From assembly GCA_002427745.1 (NCBI GenBank), contig DIYF01000157.1:1-58097 (forward strand): a stretch of 58,097 nucleotides of DNA. Direction: 5' to 3'. The number at the start of each line of letters is the position of its first letter. Within the stretch, counting starts at the first letter, position 1. The notes under the pieces were generated by a model. That model worked only from the letters and a program-made list of their open reading frames with translations, was not told the origin of the DNA and did not search any database. Below are positions 18,960-28,560 of this stretch, piece after piece. Made by a program: the position numbers and the translations under genes. Origin of the DNA: Roseivirga sp. UBA6061. Its GTDB lineage: Bacteria; Bacteroidota; Bacteroidia; Cytophagales; Cyclobacteriaceae.

Positions 18960-19637
18960 ATGCGGAGAAGTTTTATTTTGGGCCTGCTTGGTCTGGCCCT
19001 TGGCTTCCACTTACAGGCACAAAAGGTATATCACCTCGATTCCACTTACTATTCCGTGCAGCCGGTGCCACAGCTGGCCGTTCATTGGCTGGCCTCTCAA
19101 CATTTGGGGCGCTTTTCAGCGCACATGTTTTCCATAGAACACAGGATTGCAGATCGCATCAACCTAGAACATGGGATAGGTGTGATTTACAACCGCAATG
19201 TAATTGAAGACGATGAGATTTACTTCAACCGGAAAAGAGGGTTCAAGTCCAGTACCAAGATCAAATTCTATCATAAAAGCGATCGCTCATTTCAACCATT
19301 TTATGGCCTGGAAGCCTTTTTCAATCACAGGAACTATGAGCGCACACGTACCTTCGAATTAAGCTGTGGGGCGGATTGCACCTTCTTTGAAAGCAGAACC
19401 TACAATATAGAAAACAATAGCCTGGGCTTGAGAATCAATGCAGGGCTTATCAGCCCGATCAGCAGTCGTTTTTACCTGGAGATGGAGGCAGGTATGGGCA
19501 TCCAGCAGAGCAATCTGACGTCTTCAGGAAAGCCCCATGAATTTATAAGGCGTTTCGGGCGCCTGTTTGCGGAGGATGAAACCCTGACGAATTACGCACT
19601 CAACCTGAATATAAAGTTGGCCTACCTGATAAAATAA
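18960..19637 (+). CDS. Exported protein, probable outer-membrane beta-barrel
   Basis: A 225-residue protein with a cleavable signal peptide (ending LQAQ). Alternating hydrophobic residues and aromatic girdle positions fit an outer-membrane beta-barrel, e.g. HMFSIEHRIADRINLEHGIGVIY, SLGLRINAGLISP, FYLEMEAGMGI and a terminal strand LNLNIKLAYLIK. A pair of cysteines (SCGADC, near residue 135) may form an extracellular disulfide. It starts two bases after the LVIVD lipoprotein stop and is the last gene of that unit. A barrel partner for the two surface lipoproteins is a reasonable guess. No named family. Confidence 0.65.
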   Translation: MRRSFILGLLGLALGFHLQAQKVYHLDSTYYSVQPVPQLAVHWLASQHLGRFSAHMFSIEHRIADRINLEHGIGVIYNRNVIEDDEIYFNRKRGFKSSTKIKFYHKSDRSFQPFYGLEAFFNHRNYERTRTFELSCGADCTFFESRTYNIENNSLGLRINAGLISPISSRFYLEMEAGMGIQQSNLTSSGKPHEFIRRFGRLFAEDETLTNYALNLNIKLAYLIK

Positions 19638-19684
19638 TTTGAAAAAGGCATCCTTGTTTCAACTTTTCACGTTTCTTTGCATTA

Positions 19685-19785
19685 CTTATCAAGAAAGACC
19701 GAGGGACAAGGCCCTGTGACGTCTTAGCAACCTGGGTAATACCTGGTGCTAATTCCTTGCTCCGAGCTATCGGAGAGAAGATGAG
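19685..19785 (+). ncRNA. SAM-I (S-box) riboswitch
   Basis: The aptamer has the conserved SAM-I core: CTTATCAAGAAAG at the 5' end, then CCGAGGGACAAGGCCCTGTGACG (P2, partner of the kink-turn), TTAGCAACCTGG...CCTGGTGCTAATTCC (P3 and the AGCAAC/GGTGCTAA pair) and a P4 hairpin CTCCGAGCTATCGGAG. P1 forms between CTTATC (19685-19690) and GATGAG (19780-19785). It precedes the two-part metH and metF, the classic context for S-adenosylmethionine feedback. No terminator hairpin with a U-run follows, so control may be translational or through an alternative helix with 19807-19819. Confidence 0.92.
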
Positions 19786-19834
19786 CTGAAACAAACTCCC
19801 TCTGTATTTCTTAGATAAGCCAAAAGACAAATTC

Positions 19835-20854
19835 ATGGCTTACGATATACAGGAAATACTCAAAGATCGAATTTTAGTGCTTGACGGTGCCATGGGTACC
19901 ATGATTCAGCGACATAAGCTGGAGGAGGTCGATTTTCGCGGAGATCGTTTTAAAGAGCATGACTCTCCTTTGAAAGGAAACAACGACCTGCTCTCTATTA
20001 CCAGGCCGGATATTATCAGGGAAATCCACGCGCTCTATTATGAGGCTGGTGCTGATATAGCCGAAACCAATACCTTTAGCGGCACTACCATTGCCCAGGC
20101 AGACTACGGGCTTGAAAGTGCTGTATACGATATCAACTACGAATCAGCCAGGATTGCCCGTGAGGTAGCTGATGAATTCACCGCCAGAGAACCCCATAAG
20201 CCTCGTTTTGTGGCGGGTTCAATGGGGCCAACCAACCGAACCGCTTCTCTTTCTCCTGACGTCAACGACCCCGGGTTCAGGGCAGTGACCTTTGATGAGC
20301 TGGTGACGGCTTATAAAGAGCAGGCAGGAGCTTTGCTTGATGGCGGTGCAGATGTGCTTCTGGTCGAAACTGTATTTGATACCCTGAATGCCAAAGCGGC
20401 CGTTTTTGCCATCGAGGAGATTTTTGAAGAAAGAGGAAAAACATGGCCGGTAATGGTATCAGGTACCATTACGGACGCCAGTGGCAGAACCCTCTCCGGG
20501 CAAACCACTGAGGCCTTTCTGGTATCACTGTCTCATGTGCCTTTACTGAGTATCGGATTGAATTGTGCGCTGGGAGCAGAACAGCTCCGGCCTTATCTGG
20601 ACACTCTGGCGCGCAAGGCTCCCTTCAATGTCAGTGCTCACCCCAATGCGGGATTACCAAACGAATTTGGTGAATACGATCAGACACCGGAGGAAATGGC
20701 AGAGTTGATCGATGGCTTTCTTTCTGATAACTATCTCAATATAGTGGGAGGATGTTGCGGGACCACACCAGACCATATCAAACTGATCGCAGAGGCAGCG
20801 AACAGGCATAAGCCGAGACCCATTGAAATACCGGAATTGGCAAACAGTATTTAA
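19835..20854 (+). CDS. metH: Cobalamin-dependent methionine synthase, homocysteine-binding module (split MetH, N-terminal part)
   Basis: A 339-residue protein equal to the first module of MetH. It starts with [19 protein letters not shown] and has the zinc-binding cysteines Cys244 (GLNCALG) and Cys307-Cys308 ([11 protein letters not shown]) that activate homocysteine. It ends right after the Hcy domain. The pterin, cobalamin and activation modules are encoded separately at 21427-24120. Together they would transfer a methyl group from methyl-tetrahydrofolate through cobalamin to homocysteine. Expression is under the SAM-I riboswitch 50 bp upstream. A split MetH must assemble in trans. Confidence 0.92.
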   Translation: MAYDIQEILKDRILVLDGAMGTMIQRHKLEEVDFRGDRFKEHDSPLKGNNDLLSITRPDIIREIHALYYEAGADIAETNTFSGTTIAQADYGLESAVYDINYESARIAREVADEFTAREPHKPRFVAGSMGPTNRTASLSPDVNDPGFRAVTFDELVTAYKEQAGALLDGGADVLLVETVFDTLNAKAAVFAIEEIFEERGKTWPVMVSGTITDASGRTLSGQTTEAFLVSLSHVPLLSIGLNCALGAEQLRPYLDTLARKAPFNVSAHPNAGLPNEFGEYDQTPEEMAELIDGFLSDNYLNIVGGCCGTTPDHIKLIAEAANRHKPRPIEIPELANSI

Positions 20855-20866
20855 AGCTGCTGAATG

Positions 20867-20895
20867 GTTAATAGTCGATGGTCAATAGTCCATGG
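20867..20895 (+). repeat. Heptamer repeat array, left side of the four-helix-bundle gene
   Basis: Four 7-bp units in a row, GTTAATA GTCGATG GTCAATA GTCCATG. On the minus strand they read as NATNGAC units. The same heptamer type occurs in the opposite orientation to the right of the gene (21307-21343) and at the window end (57866-57889, 57956-57986). Confidence 0.75.
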
Positions 20896-20923
20896 CTAAC
20901 AACTTATTGAGAAACAACTGACT

Positions 20924-21277
20924 ATGGCGTTTAAGTTTGAAAGTTTAAAAGTATGGCAACTGGCCGTAGAATTGACAGGCAACGTAGATGATCTGACTAA
21001 GACATTTCCGAAAGAAGAAGTCTATATACTGACCTCTCAAATTAAAAGAGCGGCAGACTCAATTGCCCTGAATATAGCGGAGGGAAGTACCGGGCAAACA
21101 GATAAAGAGTTCAATCGCTTTCTGGGAATAGCATTGCGCTCGGGAATTGAAGTTGTCAATTGTCTTTATATAGGGAAAAGAAGAAAAATAATTAGTCAAG
21201 GCGACTTTGATCGGTTTTATGCTGAACTGACCGAAGTGACCAGGATGATACAAGCATTGAGAAACAGTTTAAAGTAG
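20924..21277 (+). CDS. Four-helix-bundle protein (S23/IVP family) inserted within the metH operon
   Basis: A 117-residue protein matching the four-helix-bundle family first known from proteins encoded inside 23S rRNA intervening sequences (TIGR02436-type). Landmarks are FESLKVWQLAVEL at the start, LTSQIKRAADSIALNIAEGSTGQTDKEFNRFLGIALRS in the middle (quoted in parts: QIKRAADSI, NIAEGS, FNRFL) and a C-terminal helix. Related proteins include Avd of diversity-generating retroelements, where they bind nucleic acid and reverse transcriptase. No reverse transcriptase is present here. The gene separates the two metH pieces and has no obvious tie to methionine metabolism. Inverted heptamer arrays and an 85-bp duplication flank it, suggesting insertion into the operon. 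Confidence 0.88.
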   Translation: MAFKFESLKVWQLAVELTGNVDDLTKTFPKEEVYILTSQIKRAADSIALNIAEGSTGQTDKEFNRFLGIALRSGIEVVNCLYIGKRRKIISQGDFDRFYAELTEVTRMIQALRNSLK

Positions 21278-21428
21278 CATTGTGCAGGATGTTTGAAGCT
21301 CCATGCTATGGACTCTTGACAATGGACTATGGACTAGCACTATGAGAAACAGTTTAAAGTAGCATTGTGCAGGATGTTTAAAGCTCCTTACTATGGACTC
21401 TTGACAATGGACTATCGACTAATACTAT
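21259..21428 (+). repeat. 85-bp tandem duplication between the four-helix-bundle gene and metH part 2
   Basis: Two copies (21259-21343 and 21344-21428) start at the same GAGAAACAGTTTAAAG motif, exactly 85 bp apart, and differ at only a few positions. The first copy contains the last codons (RNSLK-stop) of the four-helix-bundle gene; the second repeats them as an orphan after an ATG. Each holds the heptamer-type stretch TATGGACTCTTGACAATGGAC. The second copy ends in the start codon of the downstream metH part. Confidence 0.9.
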
Positions 21429-24120
21429 GAGTAACAAAGAAACACCCACCCTGAAACTCTCTGGTCTCGAGCCACTGATTGTGACCCCTCTGACCAACTT
21501 TGTGAATGTTGGAGAGCGTACTAATGTAACAGGCTCCAGAAAGTTTGCCAGACTGATTTTAGAGGAGAAATATGATGAGGCGCTGTCTGTGGCGAGAAAT
21601 CAGGTGGAAGGGGGTGCCCAGATCCTGGATGTGAATATGGATGAGGGTATGCTGGATGGCAAGGAAGCCATGGTACGCTTCCTGAACCTGGTAGCTGCCG
21701 AGCCCGATATCGCCAGAATTCCGATCATGATTGATTCTTCCAAGTGGGAGATTATCGAGGCAGGTTTAAAATGCATCCAGGGCAAAGGGGTTGTCAACTC
21801 TATTTCGTTAAAGGAAGGAGAGGAGAACTTCATAGCGCAGGCCAGGAAGGTCAAGCGTTATGGAGCTGCGGTCATCGTAATGGCTTTTGATGAAGAAGGT
21901 CAGGCGGATAGTTATGAGAGGCGCATCGAGATTTGTGAGCGATCCTACAGGGTGCTGGTAGACAAGGTCAATTTCCCGAAAGAGGACATCATTTTTGATC
22001 CTAACATCTTTCCGGTAGCTACGGGTATAGAGGAGCATAACGACAATGCGATGGACTTCTTCAGGGCCACGCGCTGGATTCGGGAAAATCTGCCCGGAGC
22101 ACATGTCAGTGGCGGGGTTTCCAATGTGTCATTCTCTTTCAGAGGAAATAACCCGGTAAGAGAGGCCATGCACTCCGCCTTCCTGTACCATGCTATCAAA
22201 GAGGGAATGGATATGGGGATTGTGAACCCGACCATGCTGGAGGTGTATGACGATATACCGAAAGACTTACTGGAAAGGGTGGAAGATGTATTGCTCAACC
22301 GCAGACCTGATGCTACCGAACGTCTGCTGGAATTTGCAGAAACGGTAAAGGGAGATGGTAAGAAGAAAGTCAAAGATGATTCCTGGAGAAAAGAGCCTGT
22401 CGCCAGGAGACTGGAGCATGCCCTGGTAAAAGGAATTGTAGACTATATAGATGAGGATACCGAAGAAGCCCGTCAGCAGCATGAGCGACCACTTCATGTC
22501 ATAGAAGGGCCCCTGATGGACGGAATGAATGTAGTAGGCGACCTCTTTGGCAGTGGTAAGATGTTTTTACCACAGGTGGTAAAAAGTGCCCGTGTGATGA
22601 AGAAGGCAGTGGCCTATTTACTTCCCTATCTGGAGGCTGAAAAAGCCGCCAATGAAGACACTTCTTCTGCGGCTAAGATTCTGCTGGCAACGGTAAAGGG
22701 AGATGTACATGACATCGGAAAGAATATCGTGGGGGTCGTATTGGCCTGCAACAACTTCGATATTGTAGATATGGGTGTGATGGTGCCCACGGACAAGATT
22801 CTGGACAAGGCCATCGAAGAAAATGCGGATGTCATTGGGCTGAGCGGACTGATTACCCCTTCACTGGACGAGATGGTGGCAGTGGCAAAAGAGATGGAGC
22901 GAAGAAAGATGACGACCCCCTTGCTTATCGGGGGAGCTACCACCTCACGTATTCATACGGCTGTTAAAATCGATCCGGTTTACTCAGGTTCTGTAGTTCA
23001 TGTACTGGACGCTTCCAAGAGTGTTCCGGTAGCCGGAGAGCTCATCAGCAAGGAAACCTATGATGGTATCTACGAGCGTACCAAAGAAGAGTATGCCCGA
23101 CTGCGGCATGACCATGCCAACCGCAAACAGGTTAAGAACTATATCCCTTATCGTGATGCCCTGGCCAATAAGCAAAAGATCGACTGGACGGATAAGCCGA
23201 TGGTAAAGCCGGCCGCACTGGGCAATCAGGTTTTCAAAGACTATGACATCGCGGAGATCAGGAAGTATATCGACTGGACGCCCTTCTTTAATACCTGGAT
23301 GCTGAAAGGAAAGTACCCGGCCATTTTTGAAAATGAAGTGGTAGGGGAAGAGGCCAGAAAACTCTTTGACGATGCCCAGGTTGTACTGGATGACATCATT
23401 GCCAAAGATCTGCTTTATGCAAATGCGGTGATAGGTTTATATCCGGCCAATGCCGTGGATGACAGTATAGATATCTATGCCAATGATGACAGAACCGAAG
23501 TCATCAAAACCTTCAATTTTCTCAGGCAGCAGGGGAAGAAGGGCAGCGGCCTGCCTAACCTGTCACTGGCAGATTTTGTGGCCCCCAAAGAATCAGGAAA
23601 ACAAGACTATCTGGGAGGTTTTGCTGTAACAGCCGGTGTGGGTATTGAACCACTGGTGGAAGCGTATGAAAAAGACCATGATGATTATAATGCCATTATG
23701 ATCAAAGCTGTGGCCGACAGGCTGGCAGAGGCTTTTGCTGAATTAATGCATGAAAAGATCCGTACCGAATTATGGGGATATGCTGCCGCTGAGTCGCTTG
23801 ATAATGAAGCCCTGATTAAAGAAAAATATCAGGGAATTCGTCCGGCCCCGGGCTATCCTGCCTGTCCGGATCATACGGAAAAACCCGTGTTGTTTGATTT
23901 GTTGGAAGTAGAGAAAAATACGGGAATCAGTCTTACGGAATCCAATGCCATGTATCCCGCTGCTTCCGTGAGTGGCTTCTACTTTATGCACCCGGAGGCT
24001 AAATATTTCGGACTTGGCAAAATTGAAAAAGACCAGGTGAAAGATTATGCCGGTCGAAAAGGGATGAGTCTGGAAGAAGCTGAGAAGTGGCTGGCTCCTA
24101 ATCTGACCTATGATGCATAA
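21427..24120 (+). CDS. metH: Cobalamin-dependent methionine synthase, folate/B12/activation modules (split MetH, C-terminal part)
   Basis: An 897-residue protein corresponding to MetH without its homocysteine module. It opens with a linker and the pterin-binding domain ([39 protein letters not shown]). The cobalamin cap and Rossmann domain follow, with the cobalt ligand in D426-V-H428-D-I-G. The C-terminal reactivation domain carries [12 protein letters not shown] and [14 protein letters not shown], which bind S-adenosylmethionine for repair of cob(II)alamin. It pairs with the Hcy module at 19835-20854. The start [16 protein letters not shown] is natural for a stand-alone module. Confidence 0.94.
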   Translation: MSNKETPTLKLSGLEPLIVTPLTNFVNVGERTNVTGSRKFARLILEEKYDEALSVARNQVEGGAQILDVNMDEGMLDGKEAMVRFLNLVAAEPDIARIPIMIDSSKWEIIEAGLKCIQGKGVVNSISLKEGEENFIAQARKVKRYGAAVIVMAFDEEGQADSYERRIEICERSYRVLVDKVNFPKEDIIFDPNIFPVATGIEEHNDNAMDFFRATRWIRENLPGAHVSGGVSNVSFSFRGNNPVREAMHSAFLYHAIKEGMDMGIVNPTMLEVYDDIPKDLLERVEDVLLNRRPDATERLLEFAETVKGDGKKKVKDDSWRKEPVARRLEHALVKGIVDYIDEDTEEARQQHERPLHVIEGPLMDGMNVVGDLFGSGKMFLPQVVKSARVMKKAVAYLLPYLEAEKAANEDTSSAAKILLATVKGDVHDIGKNIVGVVLACNNFDIVDMGVMVPTDKILDKAIEENADVIGLSGLITPSLDEMVAVAKEMERRKMTTPLLIGGATTSRIHTAVKIDPVYSGSVVHVLDASKSVPVAGELISKETYDGIYERTKEEYARLRHDHANRKQVKNYIPYRDALANKQKIDWTDKPMVKPAALGNQVFKDYDIAEIRKYIDWTPFFNTWMLKGKYPAIFENEVVGEEARKLFDDAQVVLDDIIAKDLLYANAVIGLYPANAVDDSIDIYANDDRTEVIKTFNFLRQQGKKGSGLPNLSLADFVAPKESGKQDYLGGFAVTAGVGIEPLVEAYEKDHDDYNAIMIKAVADRLAEAFAELMHEKIRTELWGYAAAESLDNEALIKEKYQGIRPAPGYPACPDHTEKPVLFDLLEVEKNTGISLTESNAMYPAASVSGFYFMHPEAKYFGLGKIEKDQVKDYAGRKGMSLEEAEKWLAPNLTYDA

Positions 24121-24168
24121 CATCAACACTCCAACACCTCTACACTTAAGCACTAGATACTAGAAGAA

Positions 24169-25122
24169 ATGAAAATAACAGAACATATAAATAACGCTCA
24201 GGGAAAAACGCTATTCAGTTTTGAAATCCTGCCTCCGGTAAAAGGAGAAAGTGTACAAAGTATTTTTGATGCCATTGATCCCCTGATGGAGTTCAAACCT
24301 CCCTTCATTGATGTTACCTATCACAGGGAGGAGTATGTATATAAGAAGCGTGAAAACGGGCTGTTGGAAAAGGTTTCTACCCGAAAACGTCCGGGAACGG
24401 TGGGTATTTGTGCGGCTATTATCAACAAGTACAGTGTCGATGCTGTGCCTCACATTATCTGTGGCGGTTTCAGTAAGGAAGAAACTGAAAATGCCCTGAT
24501 CGACCTTGATTTTCTGGGGATCGATAACGTGTTGGTTTTGAGAGGGGATGCCATTAAGTCTGAAGGCAGGTTTGAGCCCGACCCAAATGGTCACTCTTAT
24601 GCCAGTGAGTTGCTTCAGCAGGTTTTGGACCTGAACAATGGTGAATACCTGCATGAAGAGGTAGTACGTAATAAAACCAACTTCTGCATTGGTGTAGCCG
24701 GATATCCTGAAAAGCACTTTGAGGCACCAAGCCTGAAGACAGACATGAGATACCTGAAGAAGAAGGTAGACATGGGCGCAGAGTATATTGTGACCCAGAT
24801 GTTCTTCGATAACCAGAAGTATTTTGACTTTGTAGAAAAGTGCCGTGCTGCGGATATCCATGTGCCGATTATACCGGGCCTCAAGCCTGTGACTACCAAA
24901 AGGCAAATGACCTTCCTGCCCAGCATTTTCCATGTTGATATGCCGGATGACCTGGTAGATGAGCTTGAAAAATGTAAGGACAATGCGGCCGTACGTGAAG
25001 TGGGTATTGAATGGGCAATCCAGCAGTCTAAAGAGCTCAAAGAGGCAGGAGTGCCTTGTCTGCATTACTACACCATGAGTCGCTCCAAGGTCACCCGAAA
25101 GATTGCCGAGGCGCTGTTTTAA
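24169..25122 (+). CDS. metF: 5,10-methylenetetrahydrofolate reductase
   Basis: A 317-residue TIM-barrel flavoprotein. The N-terminal FSFEILPPVKGES carries the catalytic Glu of the family. VTYHREEY, HIICGGFSKEE, NVLVLRGD and YIVTQMFFDNQKYFDFV follow in the expected order. It reduces methylene-tetrahydrofolate to methyl-tetrahydrofolate, the methyl donor for MetH, so it completes the methionine operon. It lies 48 bp behind metH part 2. It ends 18 bp from the stop of a convergent TolB-like gene. Confidence 0.95.
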   Translation: MKITEHINNAQGKTLFSFEILPPVKGESVQSIFDAIDPLMEFKPPFIDVTYHREEYVYKKRENGLLEKVSTRKRPGTVGICAAIINKYSVDAVPHIICGGFSKEETENALIDLDFLGIDNVLVLRGDAIKSEGRFEPDPNGHSYASELLQQVLDLNNGEYLHEEVVRNKTNFCIGVAGYPEKHFEAPSLKTDMRYLKKKVDMGAEYIVTQMFFDNQKYFDFVEKCRAADIHVPIIPGLKPVTTKRQMTFLPSIFHVDMPDDLVDELEKCKDNAAVREVGIEWAIQQSKELKEAGVPCLHYYTMSRSKVTRKIAEALF

Positions 25123-25140
25123 GAGAGCGGGGTAATAGGG

Positions 25141-26094
25141 TCAATCCCTGGTAAATACCCAGTGAGGGGCTATGTTGGCGCCTTTATTGTGTGTGATTTG
25201 CCTGAGCCGGGTGCCATCTGTGTTGACAATAAACAGTTCGATAGCTCCGCCAATAAGTGCATTGAAGACGATATGTTGGCCATCAGGTGACCAGCAGGTT
25301 TTATAGGCCCAGCTACCACTGTTTTGCCAGTTGTCGTATCTGAAGGTATCGGAGTTGAGATCAGGAGTTAAATCCTTCAGGTTGCTACCATCCTGATTCA
25401 TTATGTAGAGGTGGAGCCTTCCGTCACGATTGGAAAGAAAGGCAACCTGGTCGGTTTTCGGTGAACAGGAGGGAGCGAAGTCATGTGCCCTGTGCCGACT
25501 GATGTTCTGAGGGCCGCTGCCATCCGTTTTTACGATAAATACTTCGTTGTTTTTACCCAATTGCCGGTTGAAAACAATATGTCTGTCGTCTCTTGTAAAT
25601 GAAGGTGTACGGTCAGCCCCGGTGCCATTGACAATCTTTCGGACCTTTTGGGTATCCTGATTCCTGACAAAGATCTCCCCTTTGTCTGTGCCCCAGTTAT
25701 ATTCCTGATAAGTCACCTTTTGGCCGTCATGCGACCAGGAGCCATTGTATTCATAATTAGGACGACTGGTAAATCTGCGTACTTTGGTGATTTCACCCTG
25801 GTGATAATCAGCAATGGCCAGCTTCCAGCCGCTGAAGCGGTAGGTATTAAAAATGATTTGACTGTTGTCCGGAGAAACAGCCGGATTGCTTTCGCCTCTT
25901 CTGCGAACGGTGCCTTTCATAATCATCCGGGTTGTACCTTTTTCAACATCATAGAGCATCAGATCAGGCGTTTCTCCTGTGTTCAGCTTGCCGGCTGACT
26001 GAGAAAAAATGATTTGTGAAAAAGCAGGATTGTAAACCTGACAGAATAGTAACAGGCACAGAGCCCGAAACCTGAAATTACCTCGAATGATCAT
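25141..26094 (-). CDS. TolB-like beta-propeller exported protein
   Basis: A 317-residue protein with a signal peptide (ending NPAFSQ). It has about five PD40/TolB-type repeats of the form NPAVSPDNSQIIFNTYR, WSHDGQKVTYQEY, SFTRDDRHIVFNR, SPKTDQVAFLSNRDG and WSPDGQHIVFNAL. These form a beta-propeller in the periplasm. No DPP-type hydrolase domain follows, so it is a propeller on its own and probably a binding protein. It is not in a tol-pal context. Confidence 0.82.
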   Translation of the reverse strand: MIIRGNFRFRALCLLLFCQVYNPAFSQIIFSQSAGKLNTGETPDLMLYDVEKGTTRMIMKGTVRRRGESNPAVSPDNSQIIFNTYRFSGWKLAIADYHQGEITKVRRFTSRPNYEYNGSWSHDGQKVTYQEYNWGTDKGEIFVRNQDTQKVRKIVNGTGADRTPSFTRDDRHIVFNRQLGKNNEVFIVKTDGSGPQNISRHRAHDFAPSCSPKTDQVAFLSNRDGRLHLYIMNQDGSNLKDLTPDLNSDTFRYDNWQNSGSWAYKTCWSPDGQHIVFNALIGGAIELFIVNTDGTRLRQITHNKGANIAPHWVFTRD

Positions 26095-26168
26095 GACGGT
26101 AAACTAGGTGATGCCGGGCAAATGATGATGGCATCTGGGACGAACCGTCAGAATAGTGATGAATTTAT

Positions 26169-26903
26169 TTAAACTGCAGCAGACATTCCTATGATAGGAG
26201 GGTACTCCATAAAGTGGTCCCAATGAGGATTGGAAGACTGATCAGGCGAAACCTCCGGTAAATGCCATGAGAAATACCTGAGCCCGGTTTCCGCAAACAC
26301 TTCCTCGTAGGTCTCTGGCGACAGATAGTAGTTGTCGAATGAACAGAAACTGCGATCCGGATTATACATGGTATATCTTATATAATCGCCCTCTTGTCTG
26401 TTTCGGGGACTTTCCTTTATAAAACCATATTTCTCATAGGATGAATAGCGTTCAGGACTGTTAAAGGGATTGTCATTAATGCCTAAAAACCGCCCCCCGG
26501 GTTTTAAGTGATGAACAATGGTTTTACAAAACTGTACCAGCTCTTCGCGGCTTTGTGCGTAGTTCAGCAAGTATATACCGGTGATCAAATCAAATTGCTT
26601 TTGTACCCGTAAATTTCTGGCATCACCCACCACAAAGTGGCAACCTGTTGACTTGATCAGTTCTTCTTCCCAGGCCAGCTCTATCATTCCGGATGACAGA
26701 TCCACTCCTGTTACTTCCCGGGCTCCGTGTAATTTGAATTTTCTCGCGTAAATCCCTTCTCCGCAGGCCAGGTCCAGGATGCTTTTACCTTCCAGGTCTC
26801 CAACCAGATTCATAAGTGTATGGGCTTCAATATACTTTCTGAAGGGGATCAGTTTAGAGGTTTTGTACTCTGTGGCAATGGAGTCGTATACAGGGTCTGA
26901 CAT
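26169..26903 (-). CDS. Class I SAM-dependent methyltransferase
   Basis: A 244-residue Rossmann-type methyltransferase. Motif I ILDLACGEGIYARKF (near residue 40), the acidic residue in VTGVDLSSGMIELA, GDARNLRVQKQFDLI and a post-motif LKPGGRFLGI are all clear. The substrate is not readable; it resembles the ubiE/COQ5-like and small-molecule methyltransferases. It stands alone between a TolB-like gene and a helicase gene on the opposite strand. Confidence 0.82.
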   Translation of the reverse strand: MSDPVYDSIATEYKTSKLIPFRKYIEAHTLMNLVGDLEGKSILDLACGEGIYARKFKLHGAREVTGVDLSSGMIELAWEEELIKSTGCHFVVGDARNLRVQKQFDLITGIYLLNYAQSREELVQFCKTIVHHLKPGGRFLGINDNPFNSPERYSSYEKYGFIKESPRNRQEGDYIRYTMYNPDRSFCSFDNYYLSPETYEEVFAETGLRYFSWHLPEVSPDQSSNPHWDHFMEYPPIIGMSAAV

Positions 26904-27053
26904 GATATTTCGGGGTTGAATTCATTGAAAGTAAACCTTATCTGGCTGAGAATGAAGGATTTCAAAGAGCGGTCTACACTTTGTCAACAGTTAGTTTTGA
27001 CACGGCTCAAAGCGAATCTTCGGAGTCTTAGAGCGATTAGGTCAAATTAACCG

Positions 27054-27061
27054 TACCTTTG
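27054..27061 (+). promoter_or_regulatory. Candidate -7 box (TACCTTTG) of the DEAD-box helicase gene
   Basis: An exact TAnnTTTG match 52 bp before the helicase start. No convincing -33 element is seen. A second match (TAGTTTTG) lies at 26992-26999. Confidence 0.3.
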
Positions 27062-27113
27062 GGCTTCACTCAGAATGGTGCCGGTATGAGGTTGCCATTT
27101 GTAAACCATCTCT

Positions 27114-28430
27114 ATGTCATTTAAGTCGTTAGGACTATCCACCTCCTTGTTGCATGCCATCAACAAAAAAGGATACACAGAACCATCTCCCATTCAGGAA
27201 AAAGCGATTCCATTAGTACTGGAAAGGAAAGACGTTTTGGCCTCCGCTCAGACAGGTACAGGTAAAACGGCAGGTTTTGTACTACCCATTTTGGAGATAC
27301 TCTCCCAAAGCAAGCAGCCCAAAAGACGTCCTATCCGGGCATTGGTGTTGACTCCGACCCGGGAGCTGGCGGCACAGGTATTCGAAAATGTCAAAGAGTA
27401 CAGTGAGTTTCTCCCTCTATCATCAACGGTGATTTTCGGAGGTGTAAATCAAAATCCGCAAATCAGGGAGCTGAGAAACGGAGTCGATTTTTTGGTAGCA
27501 ACGCCCGGTCGACTTCTTGACCTGCATAGTCAGGGTAAATTGTTTCTCAATCAGGTGGAGGTATTGGTACTGGATGAAGCAGACCGTATGCTCGATATGG
27601 GATTCCTCAGAGATATCAAAAAGATACTGCCTCTCTTGCCCCCAAGACGTCAAAACCTGTTGTTCTCCGCTACTTTTTCAAAGGAGATCAAAATGCTGGC
27701 GGGCAGTTTTATGTTCGACCCGGAACTCGTGGAGGCCACTCCTGAGAATACTGCTGTTGAAAAGATCGTTCAGAAGATATACAGGGTAGATAAGGGCAAA
27801 AAGGCTCCTTTGGTAATTAAGCTTATCAAGGAAGGAGACTGGCGCCAGGTGCTTATTTTCATGCGCACCAAATACGGGGCAAACCGCCTGAGCCAGCGAC
27901 TGGAAAAGAAGGGAATAACCTCAGCCGCCATTCACAGCAATAAGAGTCAGGGAGCCAGAACCAAGGCCCTGGCTGGTTTCAAAGAAGGAAAGATTCGCGT
28001 GCTGGTAGCCACCGATATAGCGGCCCGTGGACTTGACATTCCTTTGCTTCCTCACGTGGTTAACTTCGAGCTGCCCAATGTACCGGAAGATTATGTTCAC
28101 AGAATAGGACGTACAGGCAGGGCAGGAGCCAGTGGAGAGGCGATTTCCCTGGTGGGGGCTGAAGAAACAGACCTGGTGAGAGGTATTGAAAAGCTAATAC
28201 AGGAAAAGCTGCCCACTGAGGTGGTTGAGGGCTTTGAGCCCGAAGAACAAGCTCAGCCACCCAGGGAGGTTCCGGGGAGAAACAAGCCAGGAAAGAAGAA
28301 ACCTCACAATGCATCCCGAGCCAAAGCAAATAACCGGCAACAGGGAAATCCCGAAGCAAAGGGGCGACCTGGTAACAAGAATAAATCTGGCGGTGGAAAA
28401 CGAAGGTTCAGACCCGGGAGACATCGATAG
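27114..28430 (+). CDS. rhlE: DEAD-box ATP-dependent RNA helicase, RhlE-like
   Basis: A 438-residue protein with all DEAD-box motifs: Q motif ([13 protein letters not shown]), I ([10 protein letters not shown]), Ia (PTRELA), II (DEAD), III (SAT), V (RGLDIP) and VI (HRIGRTGR). The C-terminal 65 residues are basic and rich in Lys, Arg, Gly and Asn, an unstructured RNA-binding tail common in RhlE and CsdA types. It unwinds short RNA duplexes, often in ribosome assembly or cold adaptation. The symbol reflects RhlE-like start ([14 protein letters not shown]) and is less certain than the family. Confidence 0.93.
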   Translation: MSFKSLGLSTSLLHAINKKGYTEPSPIQEKAIPLVLERKDVLASAQTGTGKTAGFVLPILEILSQSKQPKRRPIRALVLTPTRELAAQVFENVKEYSEFLPLSSTVIFGGVNQNPQIRELRNGVDFLVATPGRLLDLHSQGKLFLNQVEVLVLDEADRMLDMGFLRDIKKILPLLPPRRQNLLFSATFSKEIKMLAGSFMFDPELVEATPENTAVEKIVQKIYRVDKGKKAPLVIKLIKEGDWRQVLIFMRTKYGANRLSQRLEKKGITSAAIHSNKSQGARTKALAGFKEGKIRVLVATDIAARGLDIPLLPHVVNFELPNVPEDYVHRIGRTGRAGASGEAISLVGAEETDLVRGIEKLIQEKLPTEVVEGFEPEEQAQPPREVPGRNKPGKKKPHNASRAKANNRQQGNPEAKGRPGNKNKSGGGKRRFRPGRHR

Positions 28431-28560
28431 TCTTATGTGCTGAAACTCAGTTGTGAGTCATGTACTTTCTCTATTCATAGATTTAGTGGACATGCATTCA
28501 ATTAAATTTGAATGTTCTTGTCACAGAGGCCTTTCAAAATAGTCTAACATAACAGAAAGC

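Noticed and set aside
20924..21277. Diversity-generating retroelement based on the Avd-like protein
   Set aside because: No reverse transcriptase, template or variable repeat is seen within the window.
24121..24168. Repeat-like short intergenic stretch before metF
   Set aside because: Looks like simple CAAC/CACT sequence without a clear unit or copy elsewhere.
24211..25065. 284-residue minus-strand frame inside metF
   Set aside because: Complement of a strongly conserved enzyme gene; its product has no protein-like features.
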